Below, one piece after another: positions 44,416-55,828 of a stretch of DNA of 64,000 nucleotides (its first letter is position 1; every line of letters begins with the position of its first letter). The DNA is from Blastococcus sp. CT_GayMR19 (lineage in GTDB: Bacteria > Actinomycetota > Actinomycetes > Mycobacteriales > Geodermatophilaceae). Under the pieces are notes generated by a model. It saw only the letters and a program-made list of their open reading frames with translations, was not told the DNA's origin and did not search any database. The DNA lies in NCBI RefSeq assembly GCF_004570385.1, contig NZ_SPQL01000005.1, positions 124,001 to 188,000 of the forward strand, given 5' to 3'. Both the position numbers and the translations under genes were made by a program.

Positions 44416-45683
44416 CGGCCGGCCTTTCCTGTGACTGAGGTGGAGAGCTCCGGCACGACCTTGACCGAGGCCGGTACGTGCGCGGACGGGAGCTGTGCCG
44501 CGACATGCGCCCGGAGGCGCGCGGAGAGAGCCTCGCGGGAGGCGTCGGGGGTGACCACGACGTCTGCCACGAGGATGGAGCCGCTGAAGGCGTTGCGGCG
44601 TGACCGGACGACGGCGTCCAGCACGTCCGGATGGGCGCGGAGGACCGCTTCGACCTGCTCCGGTGCCACCTTGACGCCTCCGACGTTGACCACTCCGGAC
44701 GCGCGGCCCAGGAAGATCACCCGATCGTCGGTGACCTCGACGAGGTCCCCGGTGCTCGCGAAGCCATCCGGACCGGCGGCGCTCGTCCCGGGCGCCTCGA
44801 CGAACAGGATGCCGTCGCGAACCTCGAGGTGGACGCCTCGGGGCGGTTCGGACAGGTAGCTGAGCGGGAAGCCCTCCCGACCGTCGTTGACGGCGAAAGC
44901 TGCCCCGGTCTCCGTGGACGCGAAGATGTGGGTGATCCGGGCGTCCGGGAACGTCCGGGCGAGAGCATTGAGCACGAGCTGATCGGCGATCTCCCCGCCC
45001 AGCGTGATCTGCCTGAGGGGCAGTGAGGCGGGATCGGCGCTCTGCAACACCTGGCGCCAGAGGGTGGGGGTGGCCGACAGCGAGTCGACACGCTGCTCGG
45101 CGAGCCACCGCAGCCGCTCGGGAAGGGGTTCGTCGGACGCCGCGTCGAGGAGCAGATCCCCGTTGCTCAGCGACTGCAGGAGAACCTGCATGCCGGCCAG
45201 GCGGGTCGGCTCGTACACGAGGCCCCAGGTGCGCCGCATGCCGGCGTCCCCGCGGGCCCGTTGCACGGTGCGGGTCAGCGACGCCAGAGTGTGATCGATG
45301 GCCTTGGGCGCACCCGTCGTTCCGGAGGTGAACAGCCGCCAGACCGTCGGTGTCTCCGTGGCGGGGCGCTCCGAGACGACCGTCGCGGAGGCTGGAGTCG
45401 TCTGATCCGACACCAGGGTGTCGTCCACCAGGACCCGATCGGCGTCCTCCGGCGTGTCCTCGACCGGTCCGAGCAGGTCCACCCGTGACGCCCAGCCCTC
45501 GAGGGCGAGCACGGCCGCCGCCACGGTCCGGGCCCGTCGGCCGCGCAGCGCCACCGCTGCTCCGAAGGGGACGTGCGTGCGAAGCCCGAAGGCGTCGGAG
45601 ACCAGTTGCTCGTGGGTGACGGTGAGGGAGCGGTCCCGGATCGCGTCCCCGCGGCCCGTCGCGAAGTTCGGTGCCGAGCTCAC
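44412..45683 (-). CDS. AMP-forming acyl-CoA/acyl-ACP ligase (ANL superfamily)
   Basis: A 423-residue adenylate-forming enzyme. The phosphate loop is LFTSGTTGAPK (117-127), the adenine-side motif reads IFASTETGAAF, the hinge is in STGDLVEVTDD, and the C-terminal lysine that drives adenylation is at residue 420 in VTGKAGR. The N-terminal part is shorter than in most acyl-CoA ligases. The GTG start lies three bases after the ACP stop. It probably activates a carboxylic acid and loads it on the adjacent ACP. Confidence 0.85.
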   Translation of the reverse strand: MSSAPNFATGRGDAIRDRSLTVTHEQLVSDAFGLRTHVPFGAAVALRGRRARTVAAAVLALEGWASRVDLLGPVEDTPEDADRVLVDDTLVSDQTTPASATVVSERPATETPTVWRLFTSGTTGAPKAIDHTLASLTRTVQRARGDAGMRRTWGLVYEPTRLAGMQVLLQSLSNGDLLLDAASDEPLPERLRWLAEQRVDSLSATPTLWRQVLQSADPASLPLRQITLGGEIADQLVLNALARTFPDARITHIFASTETGAAFAVNDGREGFPLSYLSEPPRGVHLEVRDGILFVEAPGTSAAGPDGFASTGDLVEVTDDRVIFLGRASGVVNVGGVKVAPEQVEAVLRAHPDVLDAVVRSRRNAFSGSILVADVVVTPDASREALSARLRAHVAAQLPSAHVPASVKVVPELSTSVTGKAGR

Positions 45684-45686
45684 GGC

Positions 45687-45950
45687 TCAGCGCGTCGGGG
45701 CGTGGGCGGCATAGATGTCGACGAACTCGCCCAGCGTCTGCGGGTAGACGGGCTCGTCCATCACGGTGAAGGGGTCATAACCCAGGGACTCCTCGAGCCG
45801 CGTCACGATGACCGCGAAACCGAGGCTGTCGAGCCCTGACTCCAGCAGGATGTCGTCGTCCTGGAGCTTGGGAACGGGCTTGCCCTCTTCCACGAAGAGA
45901 TCCGTGATCTCCCGCGTGATGACCTCTCGAACGTGCGCCAAGTCGGTCAC
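45687..45950 (-). CDS. Acyl carrier protein
   Basis: An 87-residue carrier protein with the phosphopantetheine site GLDSLGF (Ser42). It heads an operon with an AMP-ligase and an SDR. The GTG at 45950 has GGAGG four bases upstream; an ATG at 45971 would add seven residues but has no well-placed ribosome site. A free-standing ACP next to its own ligase and reductase is typical of small acyl-building modules, not of the main fatty acid synthase. Confidence 0.85.
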   Translation of the reverse strand: MTDLAHVREVITREITDLFVEEGKPVPKLQDDDILLESGLDSLGFAVIVTRLEESLGYDPFTVMDEPVYPQTLGEFVDIYAAHAPTR

Positions 45951-46223
45951 TGAACCTCCAGTTACACGCATGAACGCGGCTGGCCTCCTGGCTGAGACCA
46001 GCCGGCCGGTCTGCTTGACTGTCCGACCCAGCCGGACATGGTGGGTTGCCGCTCGGTCACCCTACTTGCCGGCAGTTGCGGCCCTGCCGCGTGTCCTCTG
46101 AGCCGTCCGACCACGACGGCGGCCGCGACGCCCTGTGATCGGCCCCGGCCGCGGTCGCCCGCAGCCACACCTTCGGGAGCGTCCGGCTGCCGACGAGCGG
46201 GTGTCCGGGCCTACGCTGTACCC
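45951..46223. other. Divergent intergenic region between ACP and FadE25-type genes
   Basis: This 273-bp stretch has no convincing gene. TAGGGT on the minus strand at 46064-46059 could be a -10 box for the ACP operon with a leader of about 100 bases, without a clear -35. TACGCT at 46212-46217 serves the gene to the right. Confidence 0.35.
46212..46217 (+). promoter_or_regulatory. -10 box of a leaderless start for the FadE25-type gene
   Basis: TACGCT ends six bases before the GTG at 46224, with no ribosome site between. Confidence 0.58.
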
Positions 46224-47378
46224 GTGGGTAACAACGTTTCGCTGTACGCGCTGACCGACGAGCACGACGCCATCCGGGAGGCGGTCCGCGAGATCGCCGA
46301 ACGCGAGATCGCCCCGTTCGCGGCCGAGGTGGACGCCGAGTCCCGCTTCCCGATCGAGGCGCAGAAGGCGCTGACGACGGCGGGCTTCCACGCAACGCAC
46401 ATTCCCGAGGCCTACGGCGGCGAGGGCGCCGACGCGATCGCGACGTGCATCGTGATCGAGGAGGTCGCCCGGGTCGACATGAGCGCGTCGCTGATCCCGG
46501 CGGTCAACAAGCTCGGCTCGATGCCGATCATCCTGTCGGCGTCCGAGGACGTGAAGCGGAAGGTGCTGCCGTCGATCGCCGCCGGTGACGCGATGATCAG
46601 TTACGGGCTCTCGGAGCGCGAGGCCGGCTCCGACGCCGCCGCGATGAGGACCCGCGCCCGGCTCGACGGGGACTCGTGGGTGCTGAACGGAACCAAGGCC
46701 TGGATCACGAACTCCGGGATCTCGGAGTGGTACACGGTCATGGCCGTCACCGACGCCGAGAAGGGTGCCAACGGCATCTCCGCGTTCGTCGTCCACCGCG
46801 ACGACCCGGGCTTCGCCGTCGGCCCGAAGGAACGCAAGATGGGCATCAAGGGGTCGCCCACCTGCGAGCTGTACTTCACCGACTGCACCATCCCGGCCGA
46901 CCGGATCATCGGGGCGCCCGGCACCGGCTTCAAGACCGCGCTGCGGACGCTGGACTTCACCCGCCCCACCATCGGCGCGCAGGCCGTCGGTGTCGCGCAG
47001 GGTGCGCTCGACGCCTCGGTCGCCTACGTCAAGGACCGCAAGCAGTTCGGCACGAGCATCGGCAGCTTCCAGGGCGTCCAGTTCATGCTCGCCGACATGG
47101 AGATGAAGATCGAGGCCGCGCGGCACCTGGTCTACGTGGCGGCCGCGGCAGGCGAGCAGGGCCGGTCCGACGTCACGCGGGTCTCCGCGTCGGCCAAGGC
47201 GTTCGCCTCCGACGTCGCCATGCAGGTGACCACCGACGCCGTCCAGCTGTTCGGCGGCGCCGGCTACACCCAGGACTTCCCGGTCGAGCGGATGATGCGG
47301 GACGCCAAGATCACCCAGATCTACGAGGGCACCAACCAGGTGCAGCGCATGGTGATCGCGCGGAGTCTCCTGAAGTAG
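46224..47378 (+). CDS. Acyl-CoA dehydrogenase, FadE25 type
   Basis: A 384-residue flavoenzyme that introduces the alpha-beta double bond into short- or medium-chain acyl-CoA. It closely resembles M. tuberculosis FadE25 (Rv3274c). FAD and substrate segments are ISYGLSEREAGSDAA, NGTKAWITNSG and FGGAGYTQDFPVERMMRD, and the catalytic base is Glu368 in QIYEGTNQ. The GTG at 46224 is used because it fits a leaderless promoter and gives the usual family length. The final codons and the stop are followed by a near copy of the last 18 bases. Confidence 0.93.
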   Translation: MGNNVSLYALTDEHDAIREAVREIAEREIAPFAAEVDAESRFPIEAQKALTTAGFHATHIPEAYGGEGADAIATCIVIEEVARVDMSASLIPAVNKLGSMPIILSASEDVKRKVLPSIAAGDAMISYGLSEREAGSDAAAMRTRARLDGDSWVLNGTKAWITNSGISEWYTVMAVTDAEKGANGISAFVVHRDDPGFAVGPKERKMGIKGSPTCELYFTDCTIPADRIIGAPGTGFKTALRTLDFTRPTIGAQAVGVAQGALDASVAYVKDRKQFGTSIGSFQGVQFMLADMEMKIEAARHLVYVAAAAGEQGRSDVTRVSASAKAFASDVAMQVTTDAVQLFGGAGYTQDFPVERMMRDAKITQIYEGTNQVQRMVIARSLLK

Positions 47379-47398
47379 CAGAGCCTCCTGAAGCAGCC
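47363..47398 (+). repeat. Tandem 18-bp near-duplication at the end of the FadE25-type gene
   Basis: Bases 47363-47380 and 47381-47398 match in 15 of 18 positions. The stop codon TAG lies in the first copy; the second copy reads CAG at the same place. Confidence 0.7.
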
Positions 47399-47406
47399 GT
47401 CGCCGC

Positions 47407-48297
47407 TCAGGGCCGGTCCGCTGCCGGGGCCGGCTCGGAGCTGTCGCTCGCCGCCCAGCTGGCCAGGAGGGTGAGGGCGTCGGCCGACGGGGACGCCGGC
47501 TCGGCGGTGTAGACCAGCATCGTCAGGCCGGGGTCGGCCGGGAGTTCCAGGGTGTCGTACATGAGCTCGAGCCGGCCGACGACCGGGTGGTTGATCAGCT
47601 TCGCCCCACCCAGGTGCAGGTGGACGTGGTGCGTCGCCCACCGGGTGCGGAAGTCCTCACTGCGGGTGGAGAGCTCCCCGACGAGCGCGGTGAGCGCCTT
47701 GTCGTAGGGGTTGCGGCCCGCCGCGGCGCGCAGGACGCCGACCGTGTCGTTCGCGGCGCGCTCCCAGTCGACCCAGAAGTCGCGGGCCCGCGCGTCGAGG
47801 AACGCGAAGCGGGCGTGGTTGGCCGGCCGGACCGGATCGCGGTACAGCTCGGAGTACAGCGCGCGGCCGAGCGGGTTGCTGGCGAGGATGTCCAGCCGGT
47901 CGTTGCGGACGACGGCCGGCGCGCCGGTCATGGCATCCAGCATCGCCTGCACGCTGGCCCGCACCCTCGGCTGCGACGAGCGGCGTCGAGCCCGGGCCGG
48001 GGCCGAACCGGCCGCACGGGCGAGGTCGAAGAGGTGCTGGGTCTCGGCCTCGTCGAGCTGCAGCGCCCGGGCGATCGCGTCCAGCACGCTGTCGGAGGCG
48101 CCGCCGAGGTGGCCCCGCTCGAGGCGGGTGTAGTAGTCCACCGATACGCCGGCGAGCATCGCCAGTTCCTCGCGGCGGAGTCCCTTCACCCGGCGGTTGC
48201 CGCCGTAGACCGGCAGGCCGGCCTGCTCGGGAGTGATCCGGGAGCGCCGGGAGGCGAGGAAGTCGCGCACCTCGTCGCGCATCGCGTTGCTGTCCAC
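47407..48297 (-). CDS. XRE-family transcriptional regulator with MmyB-like ligand domain
   Basis: A 296-residue regulator. The N-terminal helix-turn-helix is at about residues 41-62 (LRREELAMLAGVSVDYYTRLERG with the typical GVSVDYY turn), and residues 110-290 match the MmyB-like domain that is thought to bind a small ligand. Start choice: a GTG at 48297 with TAGCCT seven bases upstream fits leaderless translation. It is divergent from an alcohol dehydrogenase, cupin and aldo/keto reductase set that it may control. Confidence 0.87.
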   Translation of the reverse strand: MDSNAMRDEVRDFLASRRSRITPEQAGLPVYGGNRRVKGLRREELAMLAGVSVDYYTRLERGHLGGASDSVLDAIARALQLDEAETQHLFDLARAAGSAPARARRRSSQPRVRASVQAMLDAMTGAPAVVRNDRLDILASNPLGRALYSELYRDPVRPANHARFAFLDARARDFWVDWERAANDTVGVLRAAAGRNPYDKALTALVGELSTRSEDFRTRWATHHVHLHLGGAKLINHPVVGRLELMYDTLELPADPGLTMLVYTAEPASPSADALTLLASWAASDSSEPAPAADRP

Positions 48298-48304
48298 GAC
48301 CTCG

Positions 48305-48310
48305 AGGCTA
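48305..48310 (-). promoter_or_regulatory. -10 box of a leaderless start for the XRE regulator
   Basis: TAGCCT on the minus strand, seven bases before the GTG at 48297. Confidence 0.5.
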
Positions 48311-48472
48311 GGTCGGCCGCAACCGGGAAGGGGGGCCCTGTCGGTACCTGGAACGGCAGGCACTGCCACGCGGCCCCGGTCCGGGGTTCGCTGGGGATCG
48401 CGCCCCGGGCCGCTCCTCTCGGAGCCGGGCCCGCCGGGCTCCACCGACAGCACAGAGATGGGATCTCCTCCG

Positions 48473-50900
<2,428 letters not shown>

Positions 50901-51001
50901 CGGCCGGCCGGCGCACTCCGGAACGACCCGCGGGCGTCGTCGAACCTCGCCAGACTGATCAGCCGGTGACGGCCACCCACACCACCACGGAAGGACACCT
51001 C

Positions 51002-51847
51002 ATGCAGACAGTCGCCCTGAACAACGGCGTCCGGATGCCGATCCTCGGCTTCGGCGTCTACCAGATCCCCCCGGAGCAGACCGAGCGGGCCGTGACCGAC
51101 GCCCTCGCCGCCGGCTACCGCCACATCGACACCGCCGCCGCCTACGGCAACGAGGAGGCCGTCGGCCGCGCCCTCCGGGCCAGCGGCATCCCGCGCGACG
51201 AGCTGTTCGTCACCACCAAGCTGTGGGTCTCCGACGCGGGGGAGGACGGCGCCCGGCGCGCGTTCGACCGGTCGGTGCAGCGACTCGGCCTGGACCGTCT
51301 CGACCTGTTCCTCATCCATCAGCCCTACGGGGACTACTACGGCTCCTGGCGGGCGATGCAGGACCTGCACCGGCAGGGCCTGACGAGGGCCATCGGGGTC
51401 TCCAACTTCCACCTCGACCGGCTGGTCGACCTTCTCGACCACAACGAGATCCCTCCCGCGGTCGATCAGATCGAGACGCACCCGTACTTCCAGCGCACCG
51501 ACGACCAGGCGCTCATGCGCGAGCGCGGCGTCCAGATCGAGTCGTGGGGGCCGTTCGCCGAGGGCCGCAACGACCTGTTCACCGACCCGCTGCTGAGCGG
51601 GATCGGCGCCGCGCACGGCAAGTCCGTCGCCCAGGTCGTCCTGCGCTGGCTGATCCAGCGCGAGGTCGTGGTGATCTCGAAGTCCGTCCGCCCCGAGCGC
51701 ATGGCGGAGAACCTGGATGTCTTCGACTTCGTGCTGACCGACGACGAGATGGCCCGCATCGCCGAGATGGACACCGGTGCGTCGCTCTTCTTCGACCACC
51801 GCGACCCCGTCATGGTCAGCCGGCTCGGCAACGCCCGTGTCGACTGA
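51002..51847 (+). CDS. Aldo/keto reductase (2,5-diketo-D-gluconate reductase-like, AKR5)
   Basis: A 281-residue aldo/keto reductase of another subfamily. The catalytic residues are Asp43 and Tyr48 in [11 protein letters not shown], Lys73 in TTKLW and His106 in [19 protein letters not shown] binds NADPH. The ATG has GGAAGG seven bases upstream and lies about 100 bp after the first reductase, so it may have its own promoter. Its substrate is not known. Confidence 0.92.
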   Translation: MQTVALNNGVRMPILGFGVYQIPPEQTERAVTDALAAGYRHIDTAAAYGNEEAVGRALRASGIPRDELFVTTKLWVSDAGEDGARRAFDRSVQRLGLDRLDLFLIHQPYGDYYGSWRAMQDLHRQGLTRAIGVSNFHLDRLVDLLDHNEIPPAVDQIETHPYFQRTDDQALMRERGVQIESWGPFAEGRNDLFTDPLLSGIGAAHGKSVAQVVLRWLIQREVVVISKSVRPERMAENLDVFDFVLTDDEMARIAEMDTGASLFFDHRDPVMVSRLGNARVD

Positions 51848-51887
51848 TCGCGTCACCAGGCTCGCGCGCCGCTGAGGTCCGGGTGCG

Positions 51888-52694
51888 TCAGGCGGGGCGG
51901 CCGAGCTCGCGGATGCCGTCGAGCCGCAGACCCAGGGTGGCCGTGACGCGCTCGCTCTCCGCACGCCGGGGCAGAGCGGCCGGGTCCGCCGACCGGCAGA
52001 GGACCAGGGACGCCCCCGCCGAGAGGGGGGCGAGCAGCCAGGTCACCGGCCCGGCCTCCTGAGCGGCGCGCTCGTCGACCAGGACCCGGTCGCCGACGGC
52101 GATCCCGAGCCGGGCGGCGAGCTCCGCCGCGGTCTCCACGAGCCCGCCCAGCGTCAGCTCGCCGCCGCCGCCGAGGAGCAGCCCGGTCCCGCCGGCCTCG
52201 GGGAGCTGCCACGGGACGAACTGGTCCCCGTGCGCCCGGACCTCCAGCGCGAAGTCACGGGCCGGCCCGGCGTAGTCCACCATGCCGAGACCCAGCGGGT
52301 GCAGCGAGAGGCCGAGCAGCTGGTCCAGCCCCTGTTCCTCCAGCGGGGGCAACCGGTCGACGTCGGCGAGGATCACGTCCGCCGCGCCCAAACGGCCGTC
52401 GTCCTCGGCGGCGGTGTCGAGCACCGCCGCGCCGCAGCTCCAGACGGCGAGCAGGACGGCGGCGGTCTGCCAGTGCACCGGCAGCGCGACGCCCACGGTG
52501 CTGCCCGGGCCGACGTCGAACTCGTCCTGGAGCAGGTTCGCCGTCTTGGCCACCCAGTTGGCCAGCGTCACCGCCGACAGCTCGACCCGGTCGCCGGTCG
52601 CGTCGTCGTAGAATGTGATCAGCGGGGCCGCGCCCGCCCGTGCGACGGCGGCGGCGAGGAGATCCGCGGGCAGCGCTGCCGACGGTCCGGGCAT
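51888..52694 (-). CDS. TIGR03089 family protein (N-terminal half of an AMP-ligase fold)
   Basis: A 268-residue protein of the actinobacterial TIGR03089 family. It resembles only the N-terminal part of ANL ligases (LITFYDDATGDRVELS, VALPVHWQTAAVLLAVW) and lacks the SGTTG phosphate loop and the C-terminal lysine domain, so it is probably not a ligase by itself. Its ATG shares one base with the stop of the LCP gene. M. tuberculosis has the same neighbour pair, Rv3267 and Rv3268. The biological role is unknown. Confidence 0.85.
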   Translation of the reverse strand: MPGPSAALPADLLAAAVARAGAAPLITFYDDATGDRVELSAVTLANWVAKTANLLQDEFDVGPGSTVGVALPVHWQTAAVLLAVWSCGAAVLDTAAEDDGRLGAADVILADVDRLPPLEEQGLDQLLGLSLHPLGLGMVDYAGPARDFALEVRAHGDQFVPWQLPEAGGTGLLLGGGGELTLGGLVETAAELAARLGIAVGDRVLVDERAAQEAGPVTWLLAPLSAGASLVLCRSADPAALPRRAESERVTATLGLRLDGIRELGRPA

Positions 52695-54238
52695 CAGTTG
52701 ATGCAGGTCGTGTCGGCGGCGCTGCGCGGGTCCTCGCCCTCGGTGACGGGCGCCGGCGGAGCCGCGGTCACCTGCTGCCCCACCCCGTTGAAGTCCGAGC
52801 CGAGCACGAGCTGGACCGTGCCGCGAACGGCGTCGTCGACGGCCTTGACGGTCGCACCGGGGACGTGGCCGGCCACGGTAGTGGCCAGGGCCTCGTCGCC
52901 GGCGGCGTGCCGGATCTCGGTGACGGTGTAGTTCGTCGAGTCCGCGTTGCCCGTGCCGGCGATCATGAACCCGGCCTGCTCGAGCCCCTCGGCGGCGCCG
53001 GCGGCCAGGCCGGGCGTCCCCGAGCCGTTGAAGACGTCCACGGTGACGCCCGAGGGAGCCACGGTCGCCGGGGCCTCGGTCGTCGTCGGCGCCGCCTCCG
53101 GCGCCGGCTCCGGCTCCGCGGAGAGGTCCGCGAAGAAGGCGTGCAGCTCCTCGGTCTCCTTGAGTTGCAGGATGTAGCGGCCCTGCTCGTCGGCGTCGTC
53201 ACCGACGTAGGGGACCGTCTGGAAGTCGATGCTGTCGGGCTTCACCGTCTGCATCTGCTCGGCCAGCTGCATGAGGTTCAGCGACTGGTCGATGGTCAGC
53301 GACTCGGCCGTGGCCTCGACGAGCTCGCGCTGCTTGCCCAGGTTCAGCAGGACCTCCTCGGACAGCATCTTGCGCAGCACGCCGGCGATGAAGACCTGCT
53401 GCCGGATGATGCGGTCGAAGTCGCCGCGGGGGAGACCGTGCCGCTGGCGGACGAACTTCAGCGCCTCGGCGCCGCTGATCGTCTGCTTGCCGGCCGGGAA
53501 GACCGCACCGGACCACCGCCGGTCGTCGACGGCCTCGCAGAGGGTGACCTCGACGCCGCCGACGACGGAGCTGAGGTTGAAGAAGCCGAGGAGGTCCACC
53601 TCGGCGTAGTGGTCGATCTGCAGCCCGGTCAGCCGGCTCAGCGTCTGCACGAGCAACTGCGCACCGGCCGCGAGCTTGGCTTCCTCGCTGGCGCTCTCGG
53701 GGGCGTCCTGGTAGCCGTACGAGTAGGCGGCGTTGAGCTTGTCCCAGCCGTAGCCGGGGATCTGCACGTAGGAGTCCCGGGGGAACGAGACGAAGGACGC
53801 CTTCGAGCCGTCGGCCGGCACGTGCACCAGGATCATCGTGTCGGTGTTGTGACCCGAGTCGGTGCCCGCGTTGAGTTCGCGCAGCTGCTCGTCGGTCATC
53901 TCCGCGCGGCTGTCGTTGCCGACGAGGAGCAGGTTCATCGCCTCGCCGGAGCGGCCGGTCTGGTCGTTGCCGGAGGTCGGGATGGCATCGGTCCGGTTCA
54001 CCGACGCCTCGGCGACGCGACCGAGGTGCCAGCCCCAGCCGCTCGCGGCCAGCAGCGTCACCGAGAGGACGGCGGCGACGACGCGACCGCCCCTGGCGGC
54101 CCTGCCGGATCCGGCCGGGGTCGCCGGACGGTTCTCGGCGGACTCGCGGCCGCGCCGCGGGGGCTTGCCGGCGCGCGGGTCCAGCCGGGGAGGGAGCCCG
54201 CGGGACGGGTCCCGTGGCTCACGCTCGTCACGGTTCAC
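52694..54238 (-). CDS. LytR-CpsA-Psr (LCP) family wall-polymer ligase with LytR_C domain
   Basis: A 514-residue membrane protein. A charged, proline-rich cytoplasmic N-terminus is followed by one helix at about residues 51-71, the LCP domain (NLLLVGNDSRAEM, HNTDTMILVHV, SFPRDSYVQIPGYGWDKLN), and a C-terminal LytR_C domain (VTVDVFNGSGTPGLAAGA). LCP enzymes attach polymers such as arabinogalactan to peptidoglycan. The GTG at 54238 is the likely start; the frame is open further upstream but encodes low-complexity sequence. A galactan-type exporter lies 7 kb to the right. Confidence 0.92.
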   Translation of the reverse strand: MNRDEREPRDPSRGLPPRLDPRAGKPPRRGRESAENRPATPAGSGRAARGGRVVAAVLSVTLLAASGWGWHLGRVAEASVNRTDAIPTSGNDQTGRSGEAMNLLLVGNDSRAEMTDEQLRELNAGTDSGHNTDTMILVHVPADGSKASFVSFPRDSYVQIPGYGWDKLNAAYSYGYQDAPESASEEAKLAAGAQLLVQTLSRLTGLQIDHYAEVDLLGFFNLSSVVGGVEVTLCEAVDDRRWSGAVFPAGKQTISGAEALKFVRQRHGLPRGDFDRIIRQQVFIAGVLRKMLSEEVLLNLGKQRELVEATAESLTIDQSLNLMQLAEQMQTVKPDSIDFQTVPYVGDDADEQGRYILQLKETEELHAFFADLSAEPEPAPEAAPTTTEAPATVAPSGVTVDVFNGSGTPGLAAGAAEGLEQAGFMIAGTGNADSTNYTVTEIRHAAGDEALATTVAGHVPGATVKAVDDAVRGTVQLVLGSDFNGVGQQVTAAPPAPVTEGEDPRSAADTTCIN

Positions 54239-54442
54239 GGGGTCGTCCTCACGTCGGGGGGTGCCGGCGCCGTTGGGGATCCGGGGTGGCCCGTCGTCTG
54301 GCGGCTGGTCGAGGCCCACAGTACGACGGCGAAACGGTCCGTCCCGGCCCTCCGCAGGGTGGCCGGGCCCGTGTCTCACCCCGCCCGACACACCGTTCAC
54401 ATCCGACGCGCGCGCCCCCCGCCGGGCGCGGGGGGACGCCGG

Positions 54443-55636
54443 TCAGGCGGTCGCGAGGGCCCGGTCGGCGATCATCTCCCCGATGGGGATCGCCGAGGTG
54501 GCGGCGGGCGACGGCGCGTTGAGCACGTGCAGGCTGCGCGCGGTCTCCTCCAGCAGGAAGTCGTGCACCATCGTGCCGTCGGCGAGCACCGCCTGCGCCC
54601 GGATGCCGGCCTCGTAGGGCAGCAGGTCCGACAGCTGCAGGCTCGGGCAGTACCGGCGGGCGGCGGCGAGGTAGCCGCGCTTGAACAGCGAGTTGCGCAT
54701 CTCGACCGCACCGGTCCGCACCTGGCCCCGGGCCAGCCGCCAGAAGCCGGGGAACGTGACGATGTCGCGCACGTCGCGGCGGTTGACGCTGCCCTTCCGG
54801 TACCCCTCCCGGGCCAGCCCGAGGACGGCGTTCGGGCCCACCGTGACCCGCCCGTCCACCATGGGCGTCAGGTGCACCCCGAGGAACGGCAGACTCGGGT
54901 CGGGCACGGGGTAGATCAGCCGCTGCACGATCCCCGACCGCTCCCGGGGCAGCTGGAAGTACTCGCCGCGGAACGGCACGATCCGTGCGGCCGAGGTCAG
55001 GCCGGCGAGGCGGGCCAGGCGGTCGGCCTGCAGCCCTCCGCACACGACCAGCCGCCGGGCCCGCCACGTGGTGCCCGGCGTGGTGATCGCGACCTGGTCG
55101 CCGCTCTCCTGGATGCCGGTCACCGTCTGGCCGAGCTCCACCTGCCCGCCGGCCCGCTCGACGACGTCCCGCATCGTGCGCGTGATCCCCACGTAGTCGA
55201 CGCTCGCCGTGATCGGAACCAGGAGCGCGCCCACCCCCGCGACCTCGGGCTCCATCTCGTGCAGTTCCGCGGCGGACACGCGGCGCGCCTCGATCTTGTT
55301 GGCGGCGGCGCGCTCCACCAGGTCCTCCAGGCGGCGCGCGTCCCGCTCGTCGGTGGCGACGAGCAGCTTGCCGAGCTCCTTGACCGGCAGCCCGTGCTCG
55401 GCGCAGAACTCCTTGGTGGCCACGGCGCCCTTGCGGCTGAGCTCGGCCTTGAGGCTGCCCGGCTGGTAGTAGATGCCCGAGTGCACGACGCCGCTGTTGT
55501 GCCCGGTCTGGTGGCGGGCGAGGTCGGTTTCCTTCTCCAGGACCAGGACGCTGGACCCGGGCCGCCGCCGCAGCAACGCCATCGCCGAGGCCATGCCGAC
55601 GATTCCGCCGCCGATCACGCAGTGGTCGTAGATCAC
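54443..55636 (-). CDS. lhgO: L-2-hydroxyglutarate oxidase-like FAD enzyme
   Basis: A 397-residue DAO-family flavoprotein resembling LhgO. The FAD motif is VIGGGIVGMASA near the N-terminus, GHNSGVVHSGIYY follows, and RGEYFQL and GPNAVLG are in the substrate domain. It oxidises L-2-hydroxyglutarate to 2-oxoglutarate, passing electrons to quinone. The GTG at 55636 has GGGGGA five bases upstream. It is upstream of the LCP gene on the same strand but 204 bp away, and divergent from an exported peptidase-like gene. Confidence 0.88.
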   Translation of the reverse strand: MIYDHCVIGGGIVGMASAMALLRRRPGSSVLVLEKETDLARHQTGHNSGVVHSGIYYQPGSLKAELSRKGAVATKEFCAEHGLPVKELGKLLVATDERDARRLEDLVERAAANKIEARRVSAAELHEMEPEVAGVGALLVPITASVDYVGITRTMRDVVERAGGQVELGQTVTGIQESGDQVAITTPGTTWRARRLVVCGGLQADRLARLAGLTSAARIVPFRGEYFQLPRERSGIVQRLIYPVPDPSLPFLGVHLTPMVDGRVTVGPNAVLGLAREGYRKGSVNRRDVRDIVTFPGFWRLARGQVRTGAVEMRNSLFKRGYLAAARRYCPSLQLSDLLPYEAGIRAQAVLADGTMVHDFLLEETARSLHVLNAPSPAATSAIPIGEMIADRALATA

Positions 55637-55828
55637 GTGTTCCCCCGTCCGGAGCCGTGCGGCCCCTGCTCGTCCCTGTCCTCGGCGTGCTCTCCGCACC
55701 CGGGGAAGACGGTATGCCCCTCCCGGAACGGCGTCCCAGGAGGAGGAACAGCCGGAAAATCCTCAAGGAGATGCGCGGATCTGCCGCTGATGAAGGGGAC
55801 AGCCCCTCTCGACAACGGTGGTTTTGCA

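Noticed and set aside
52640-55790. Long plus-strand open frame before the FG-GAP gene
   Set aside because: The frame is open by chance across the TIGR03089, LCP and LhgO genes on the other strand; protein-like sequence begins only with the signal peptide after 55790.
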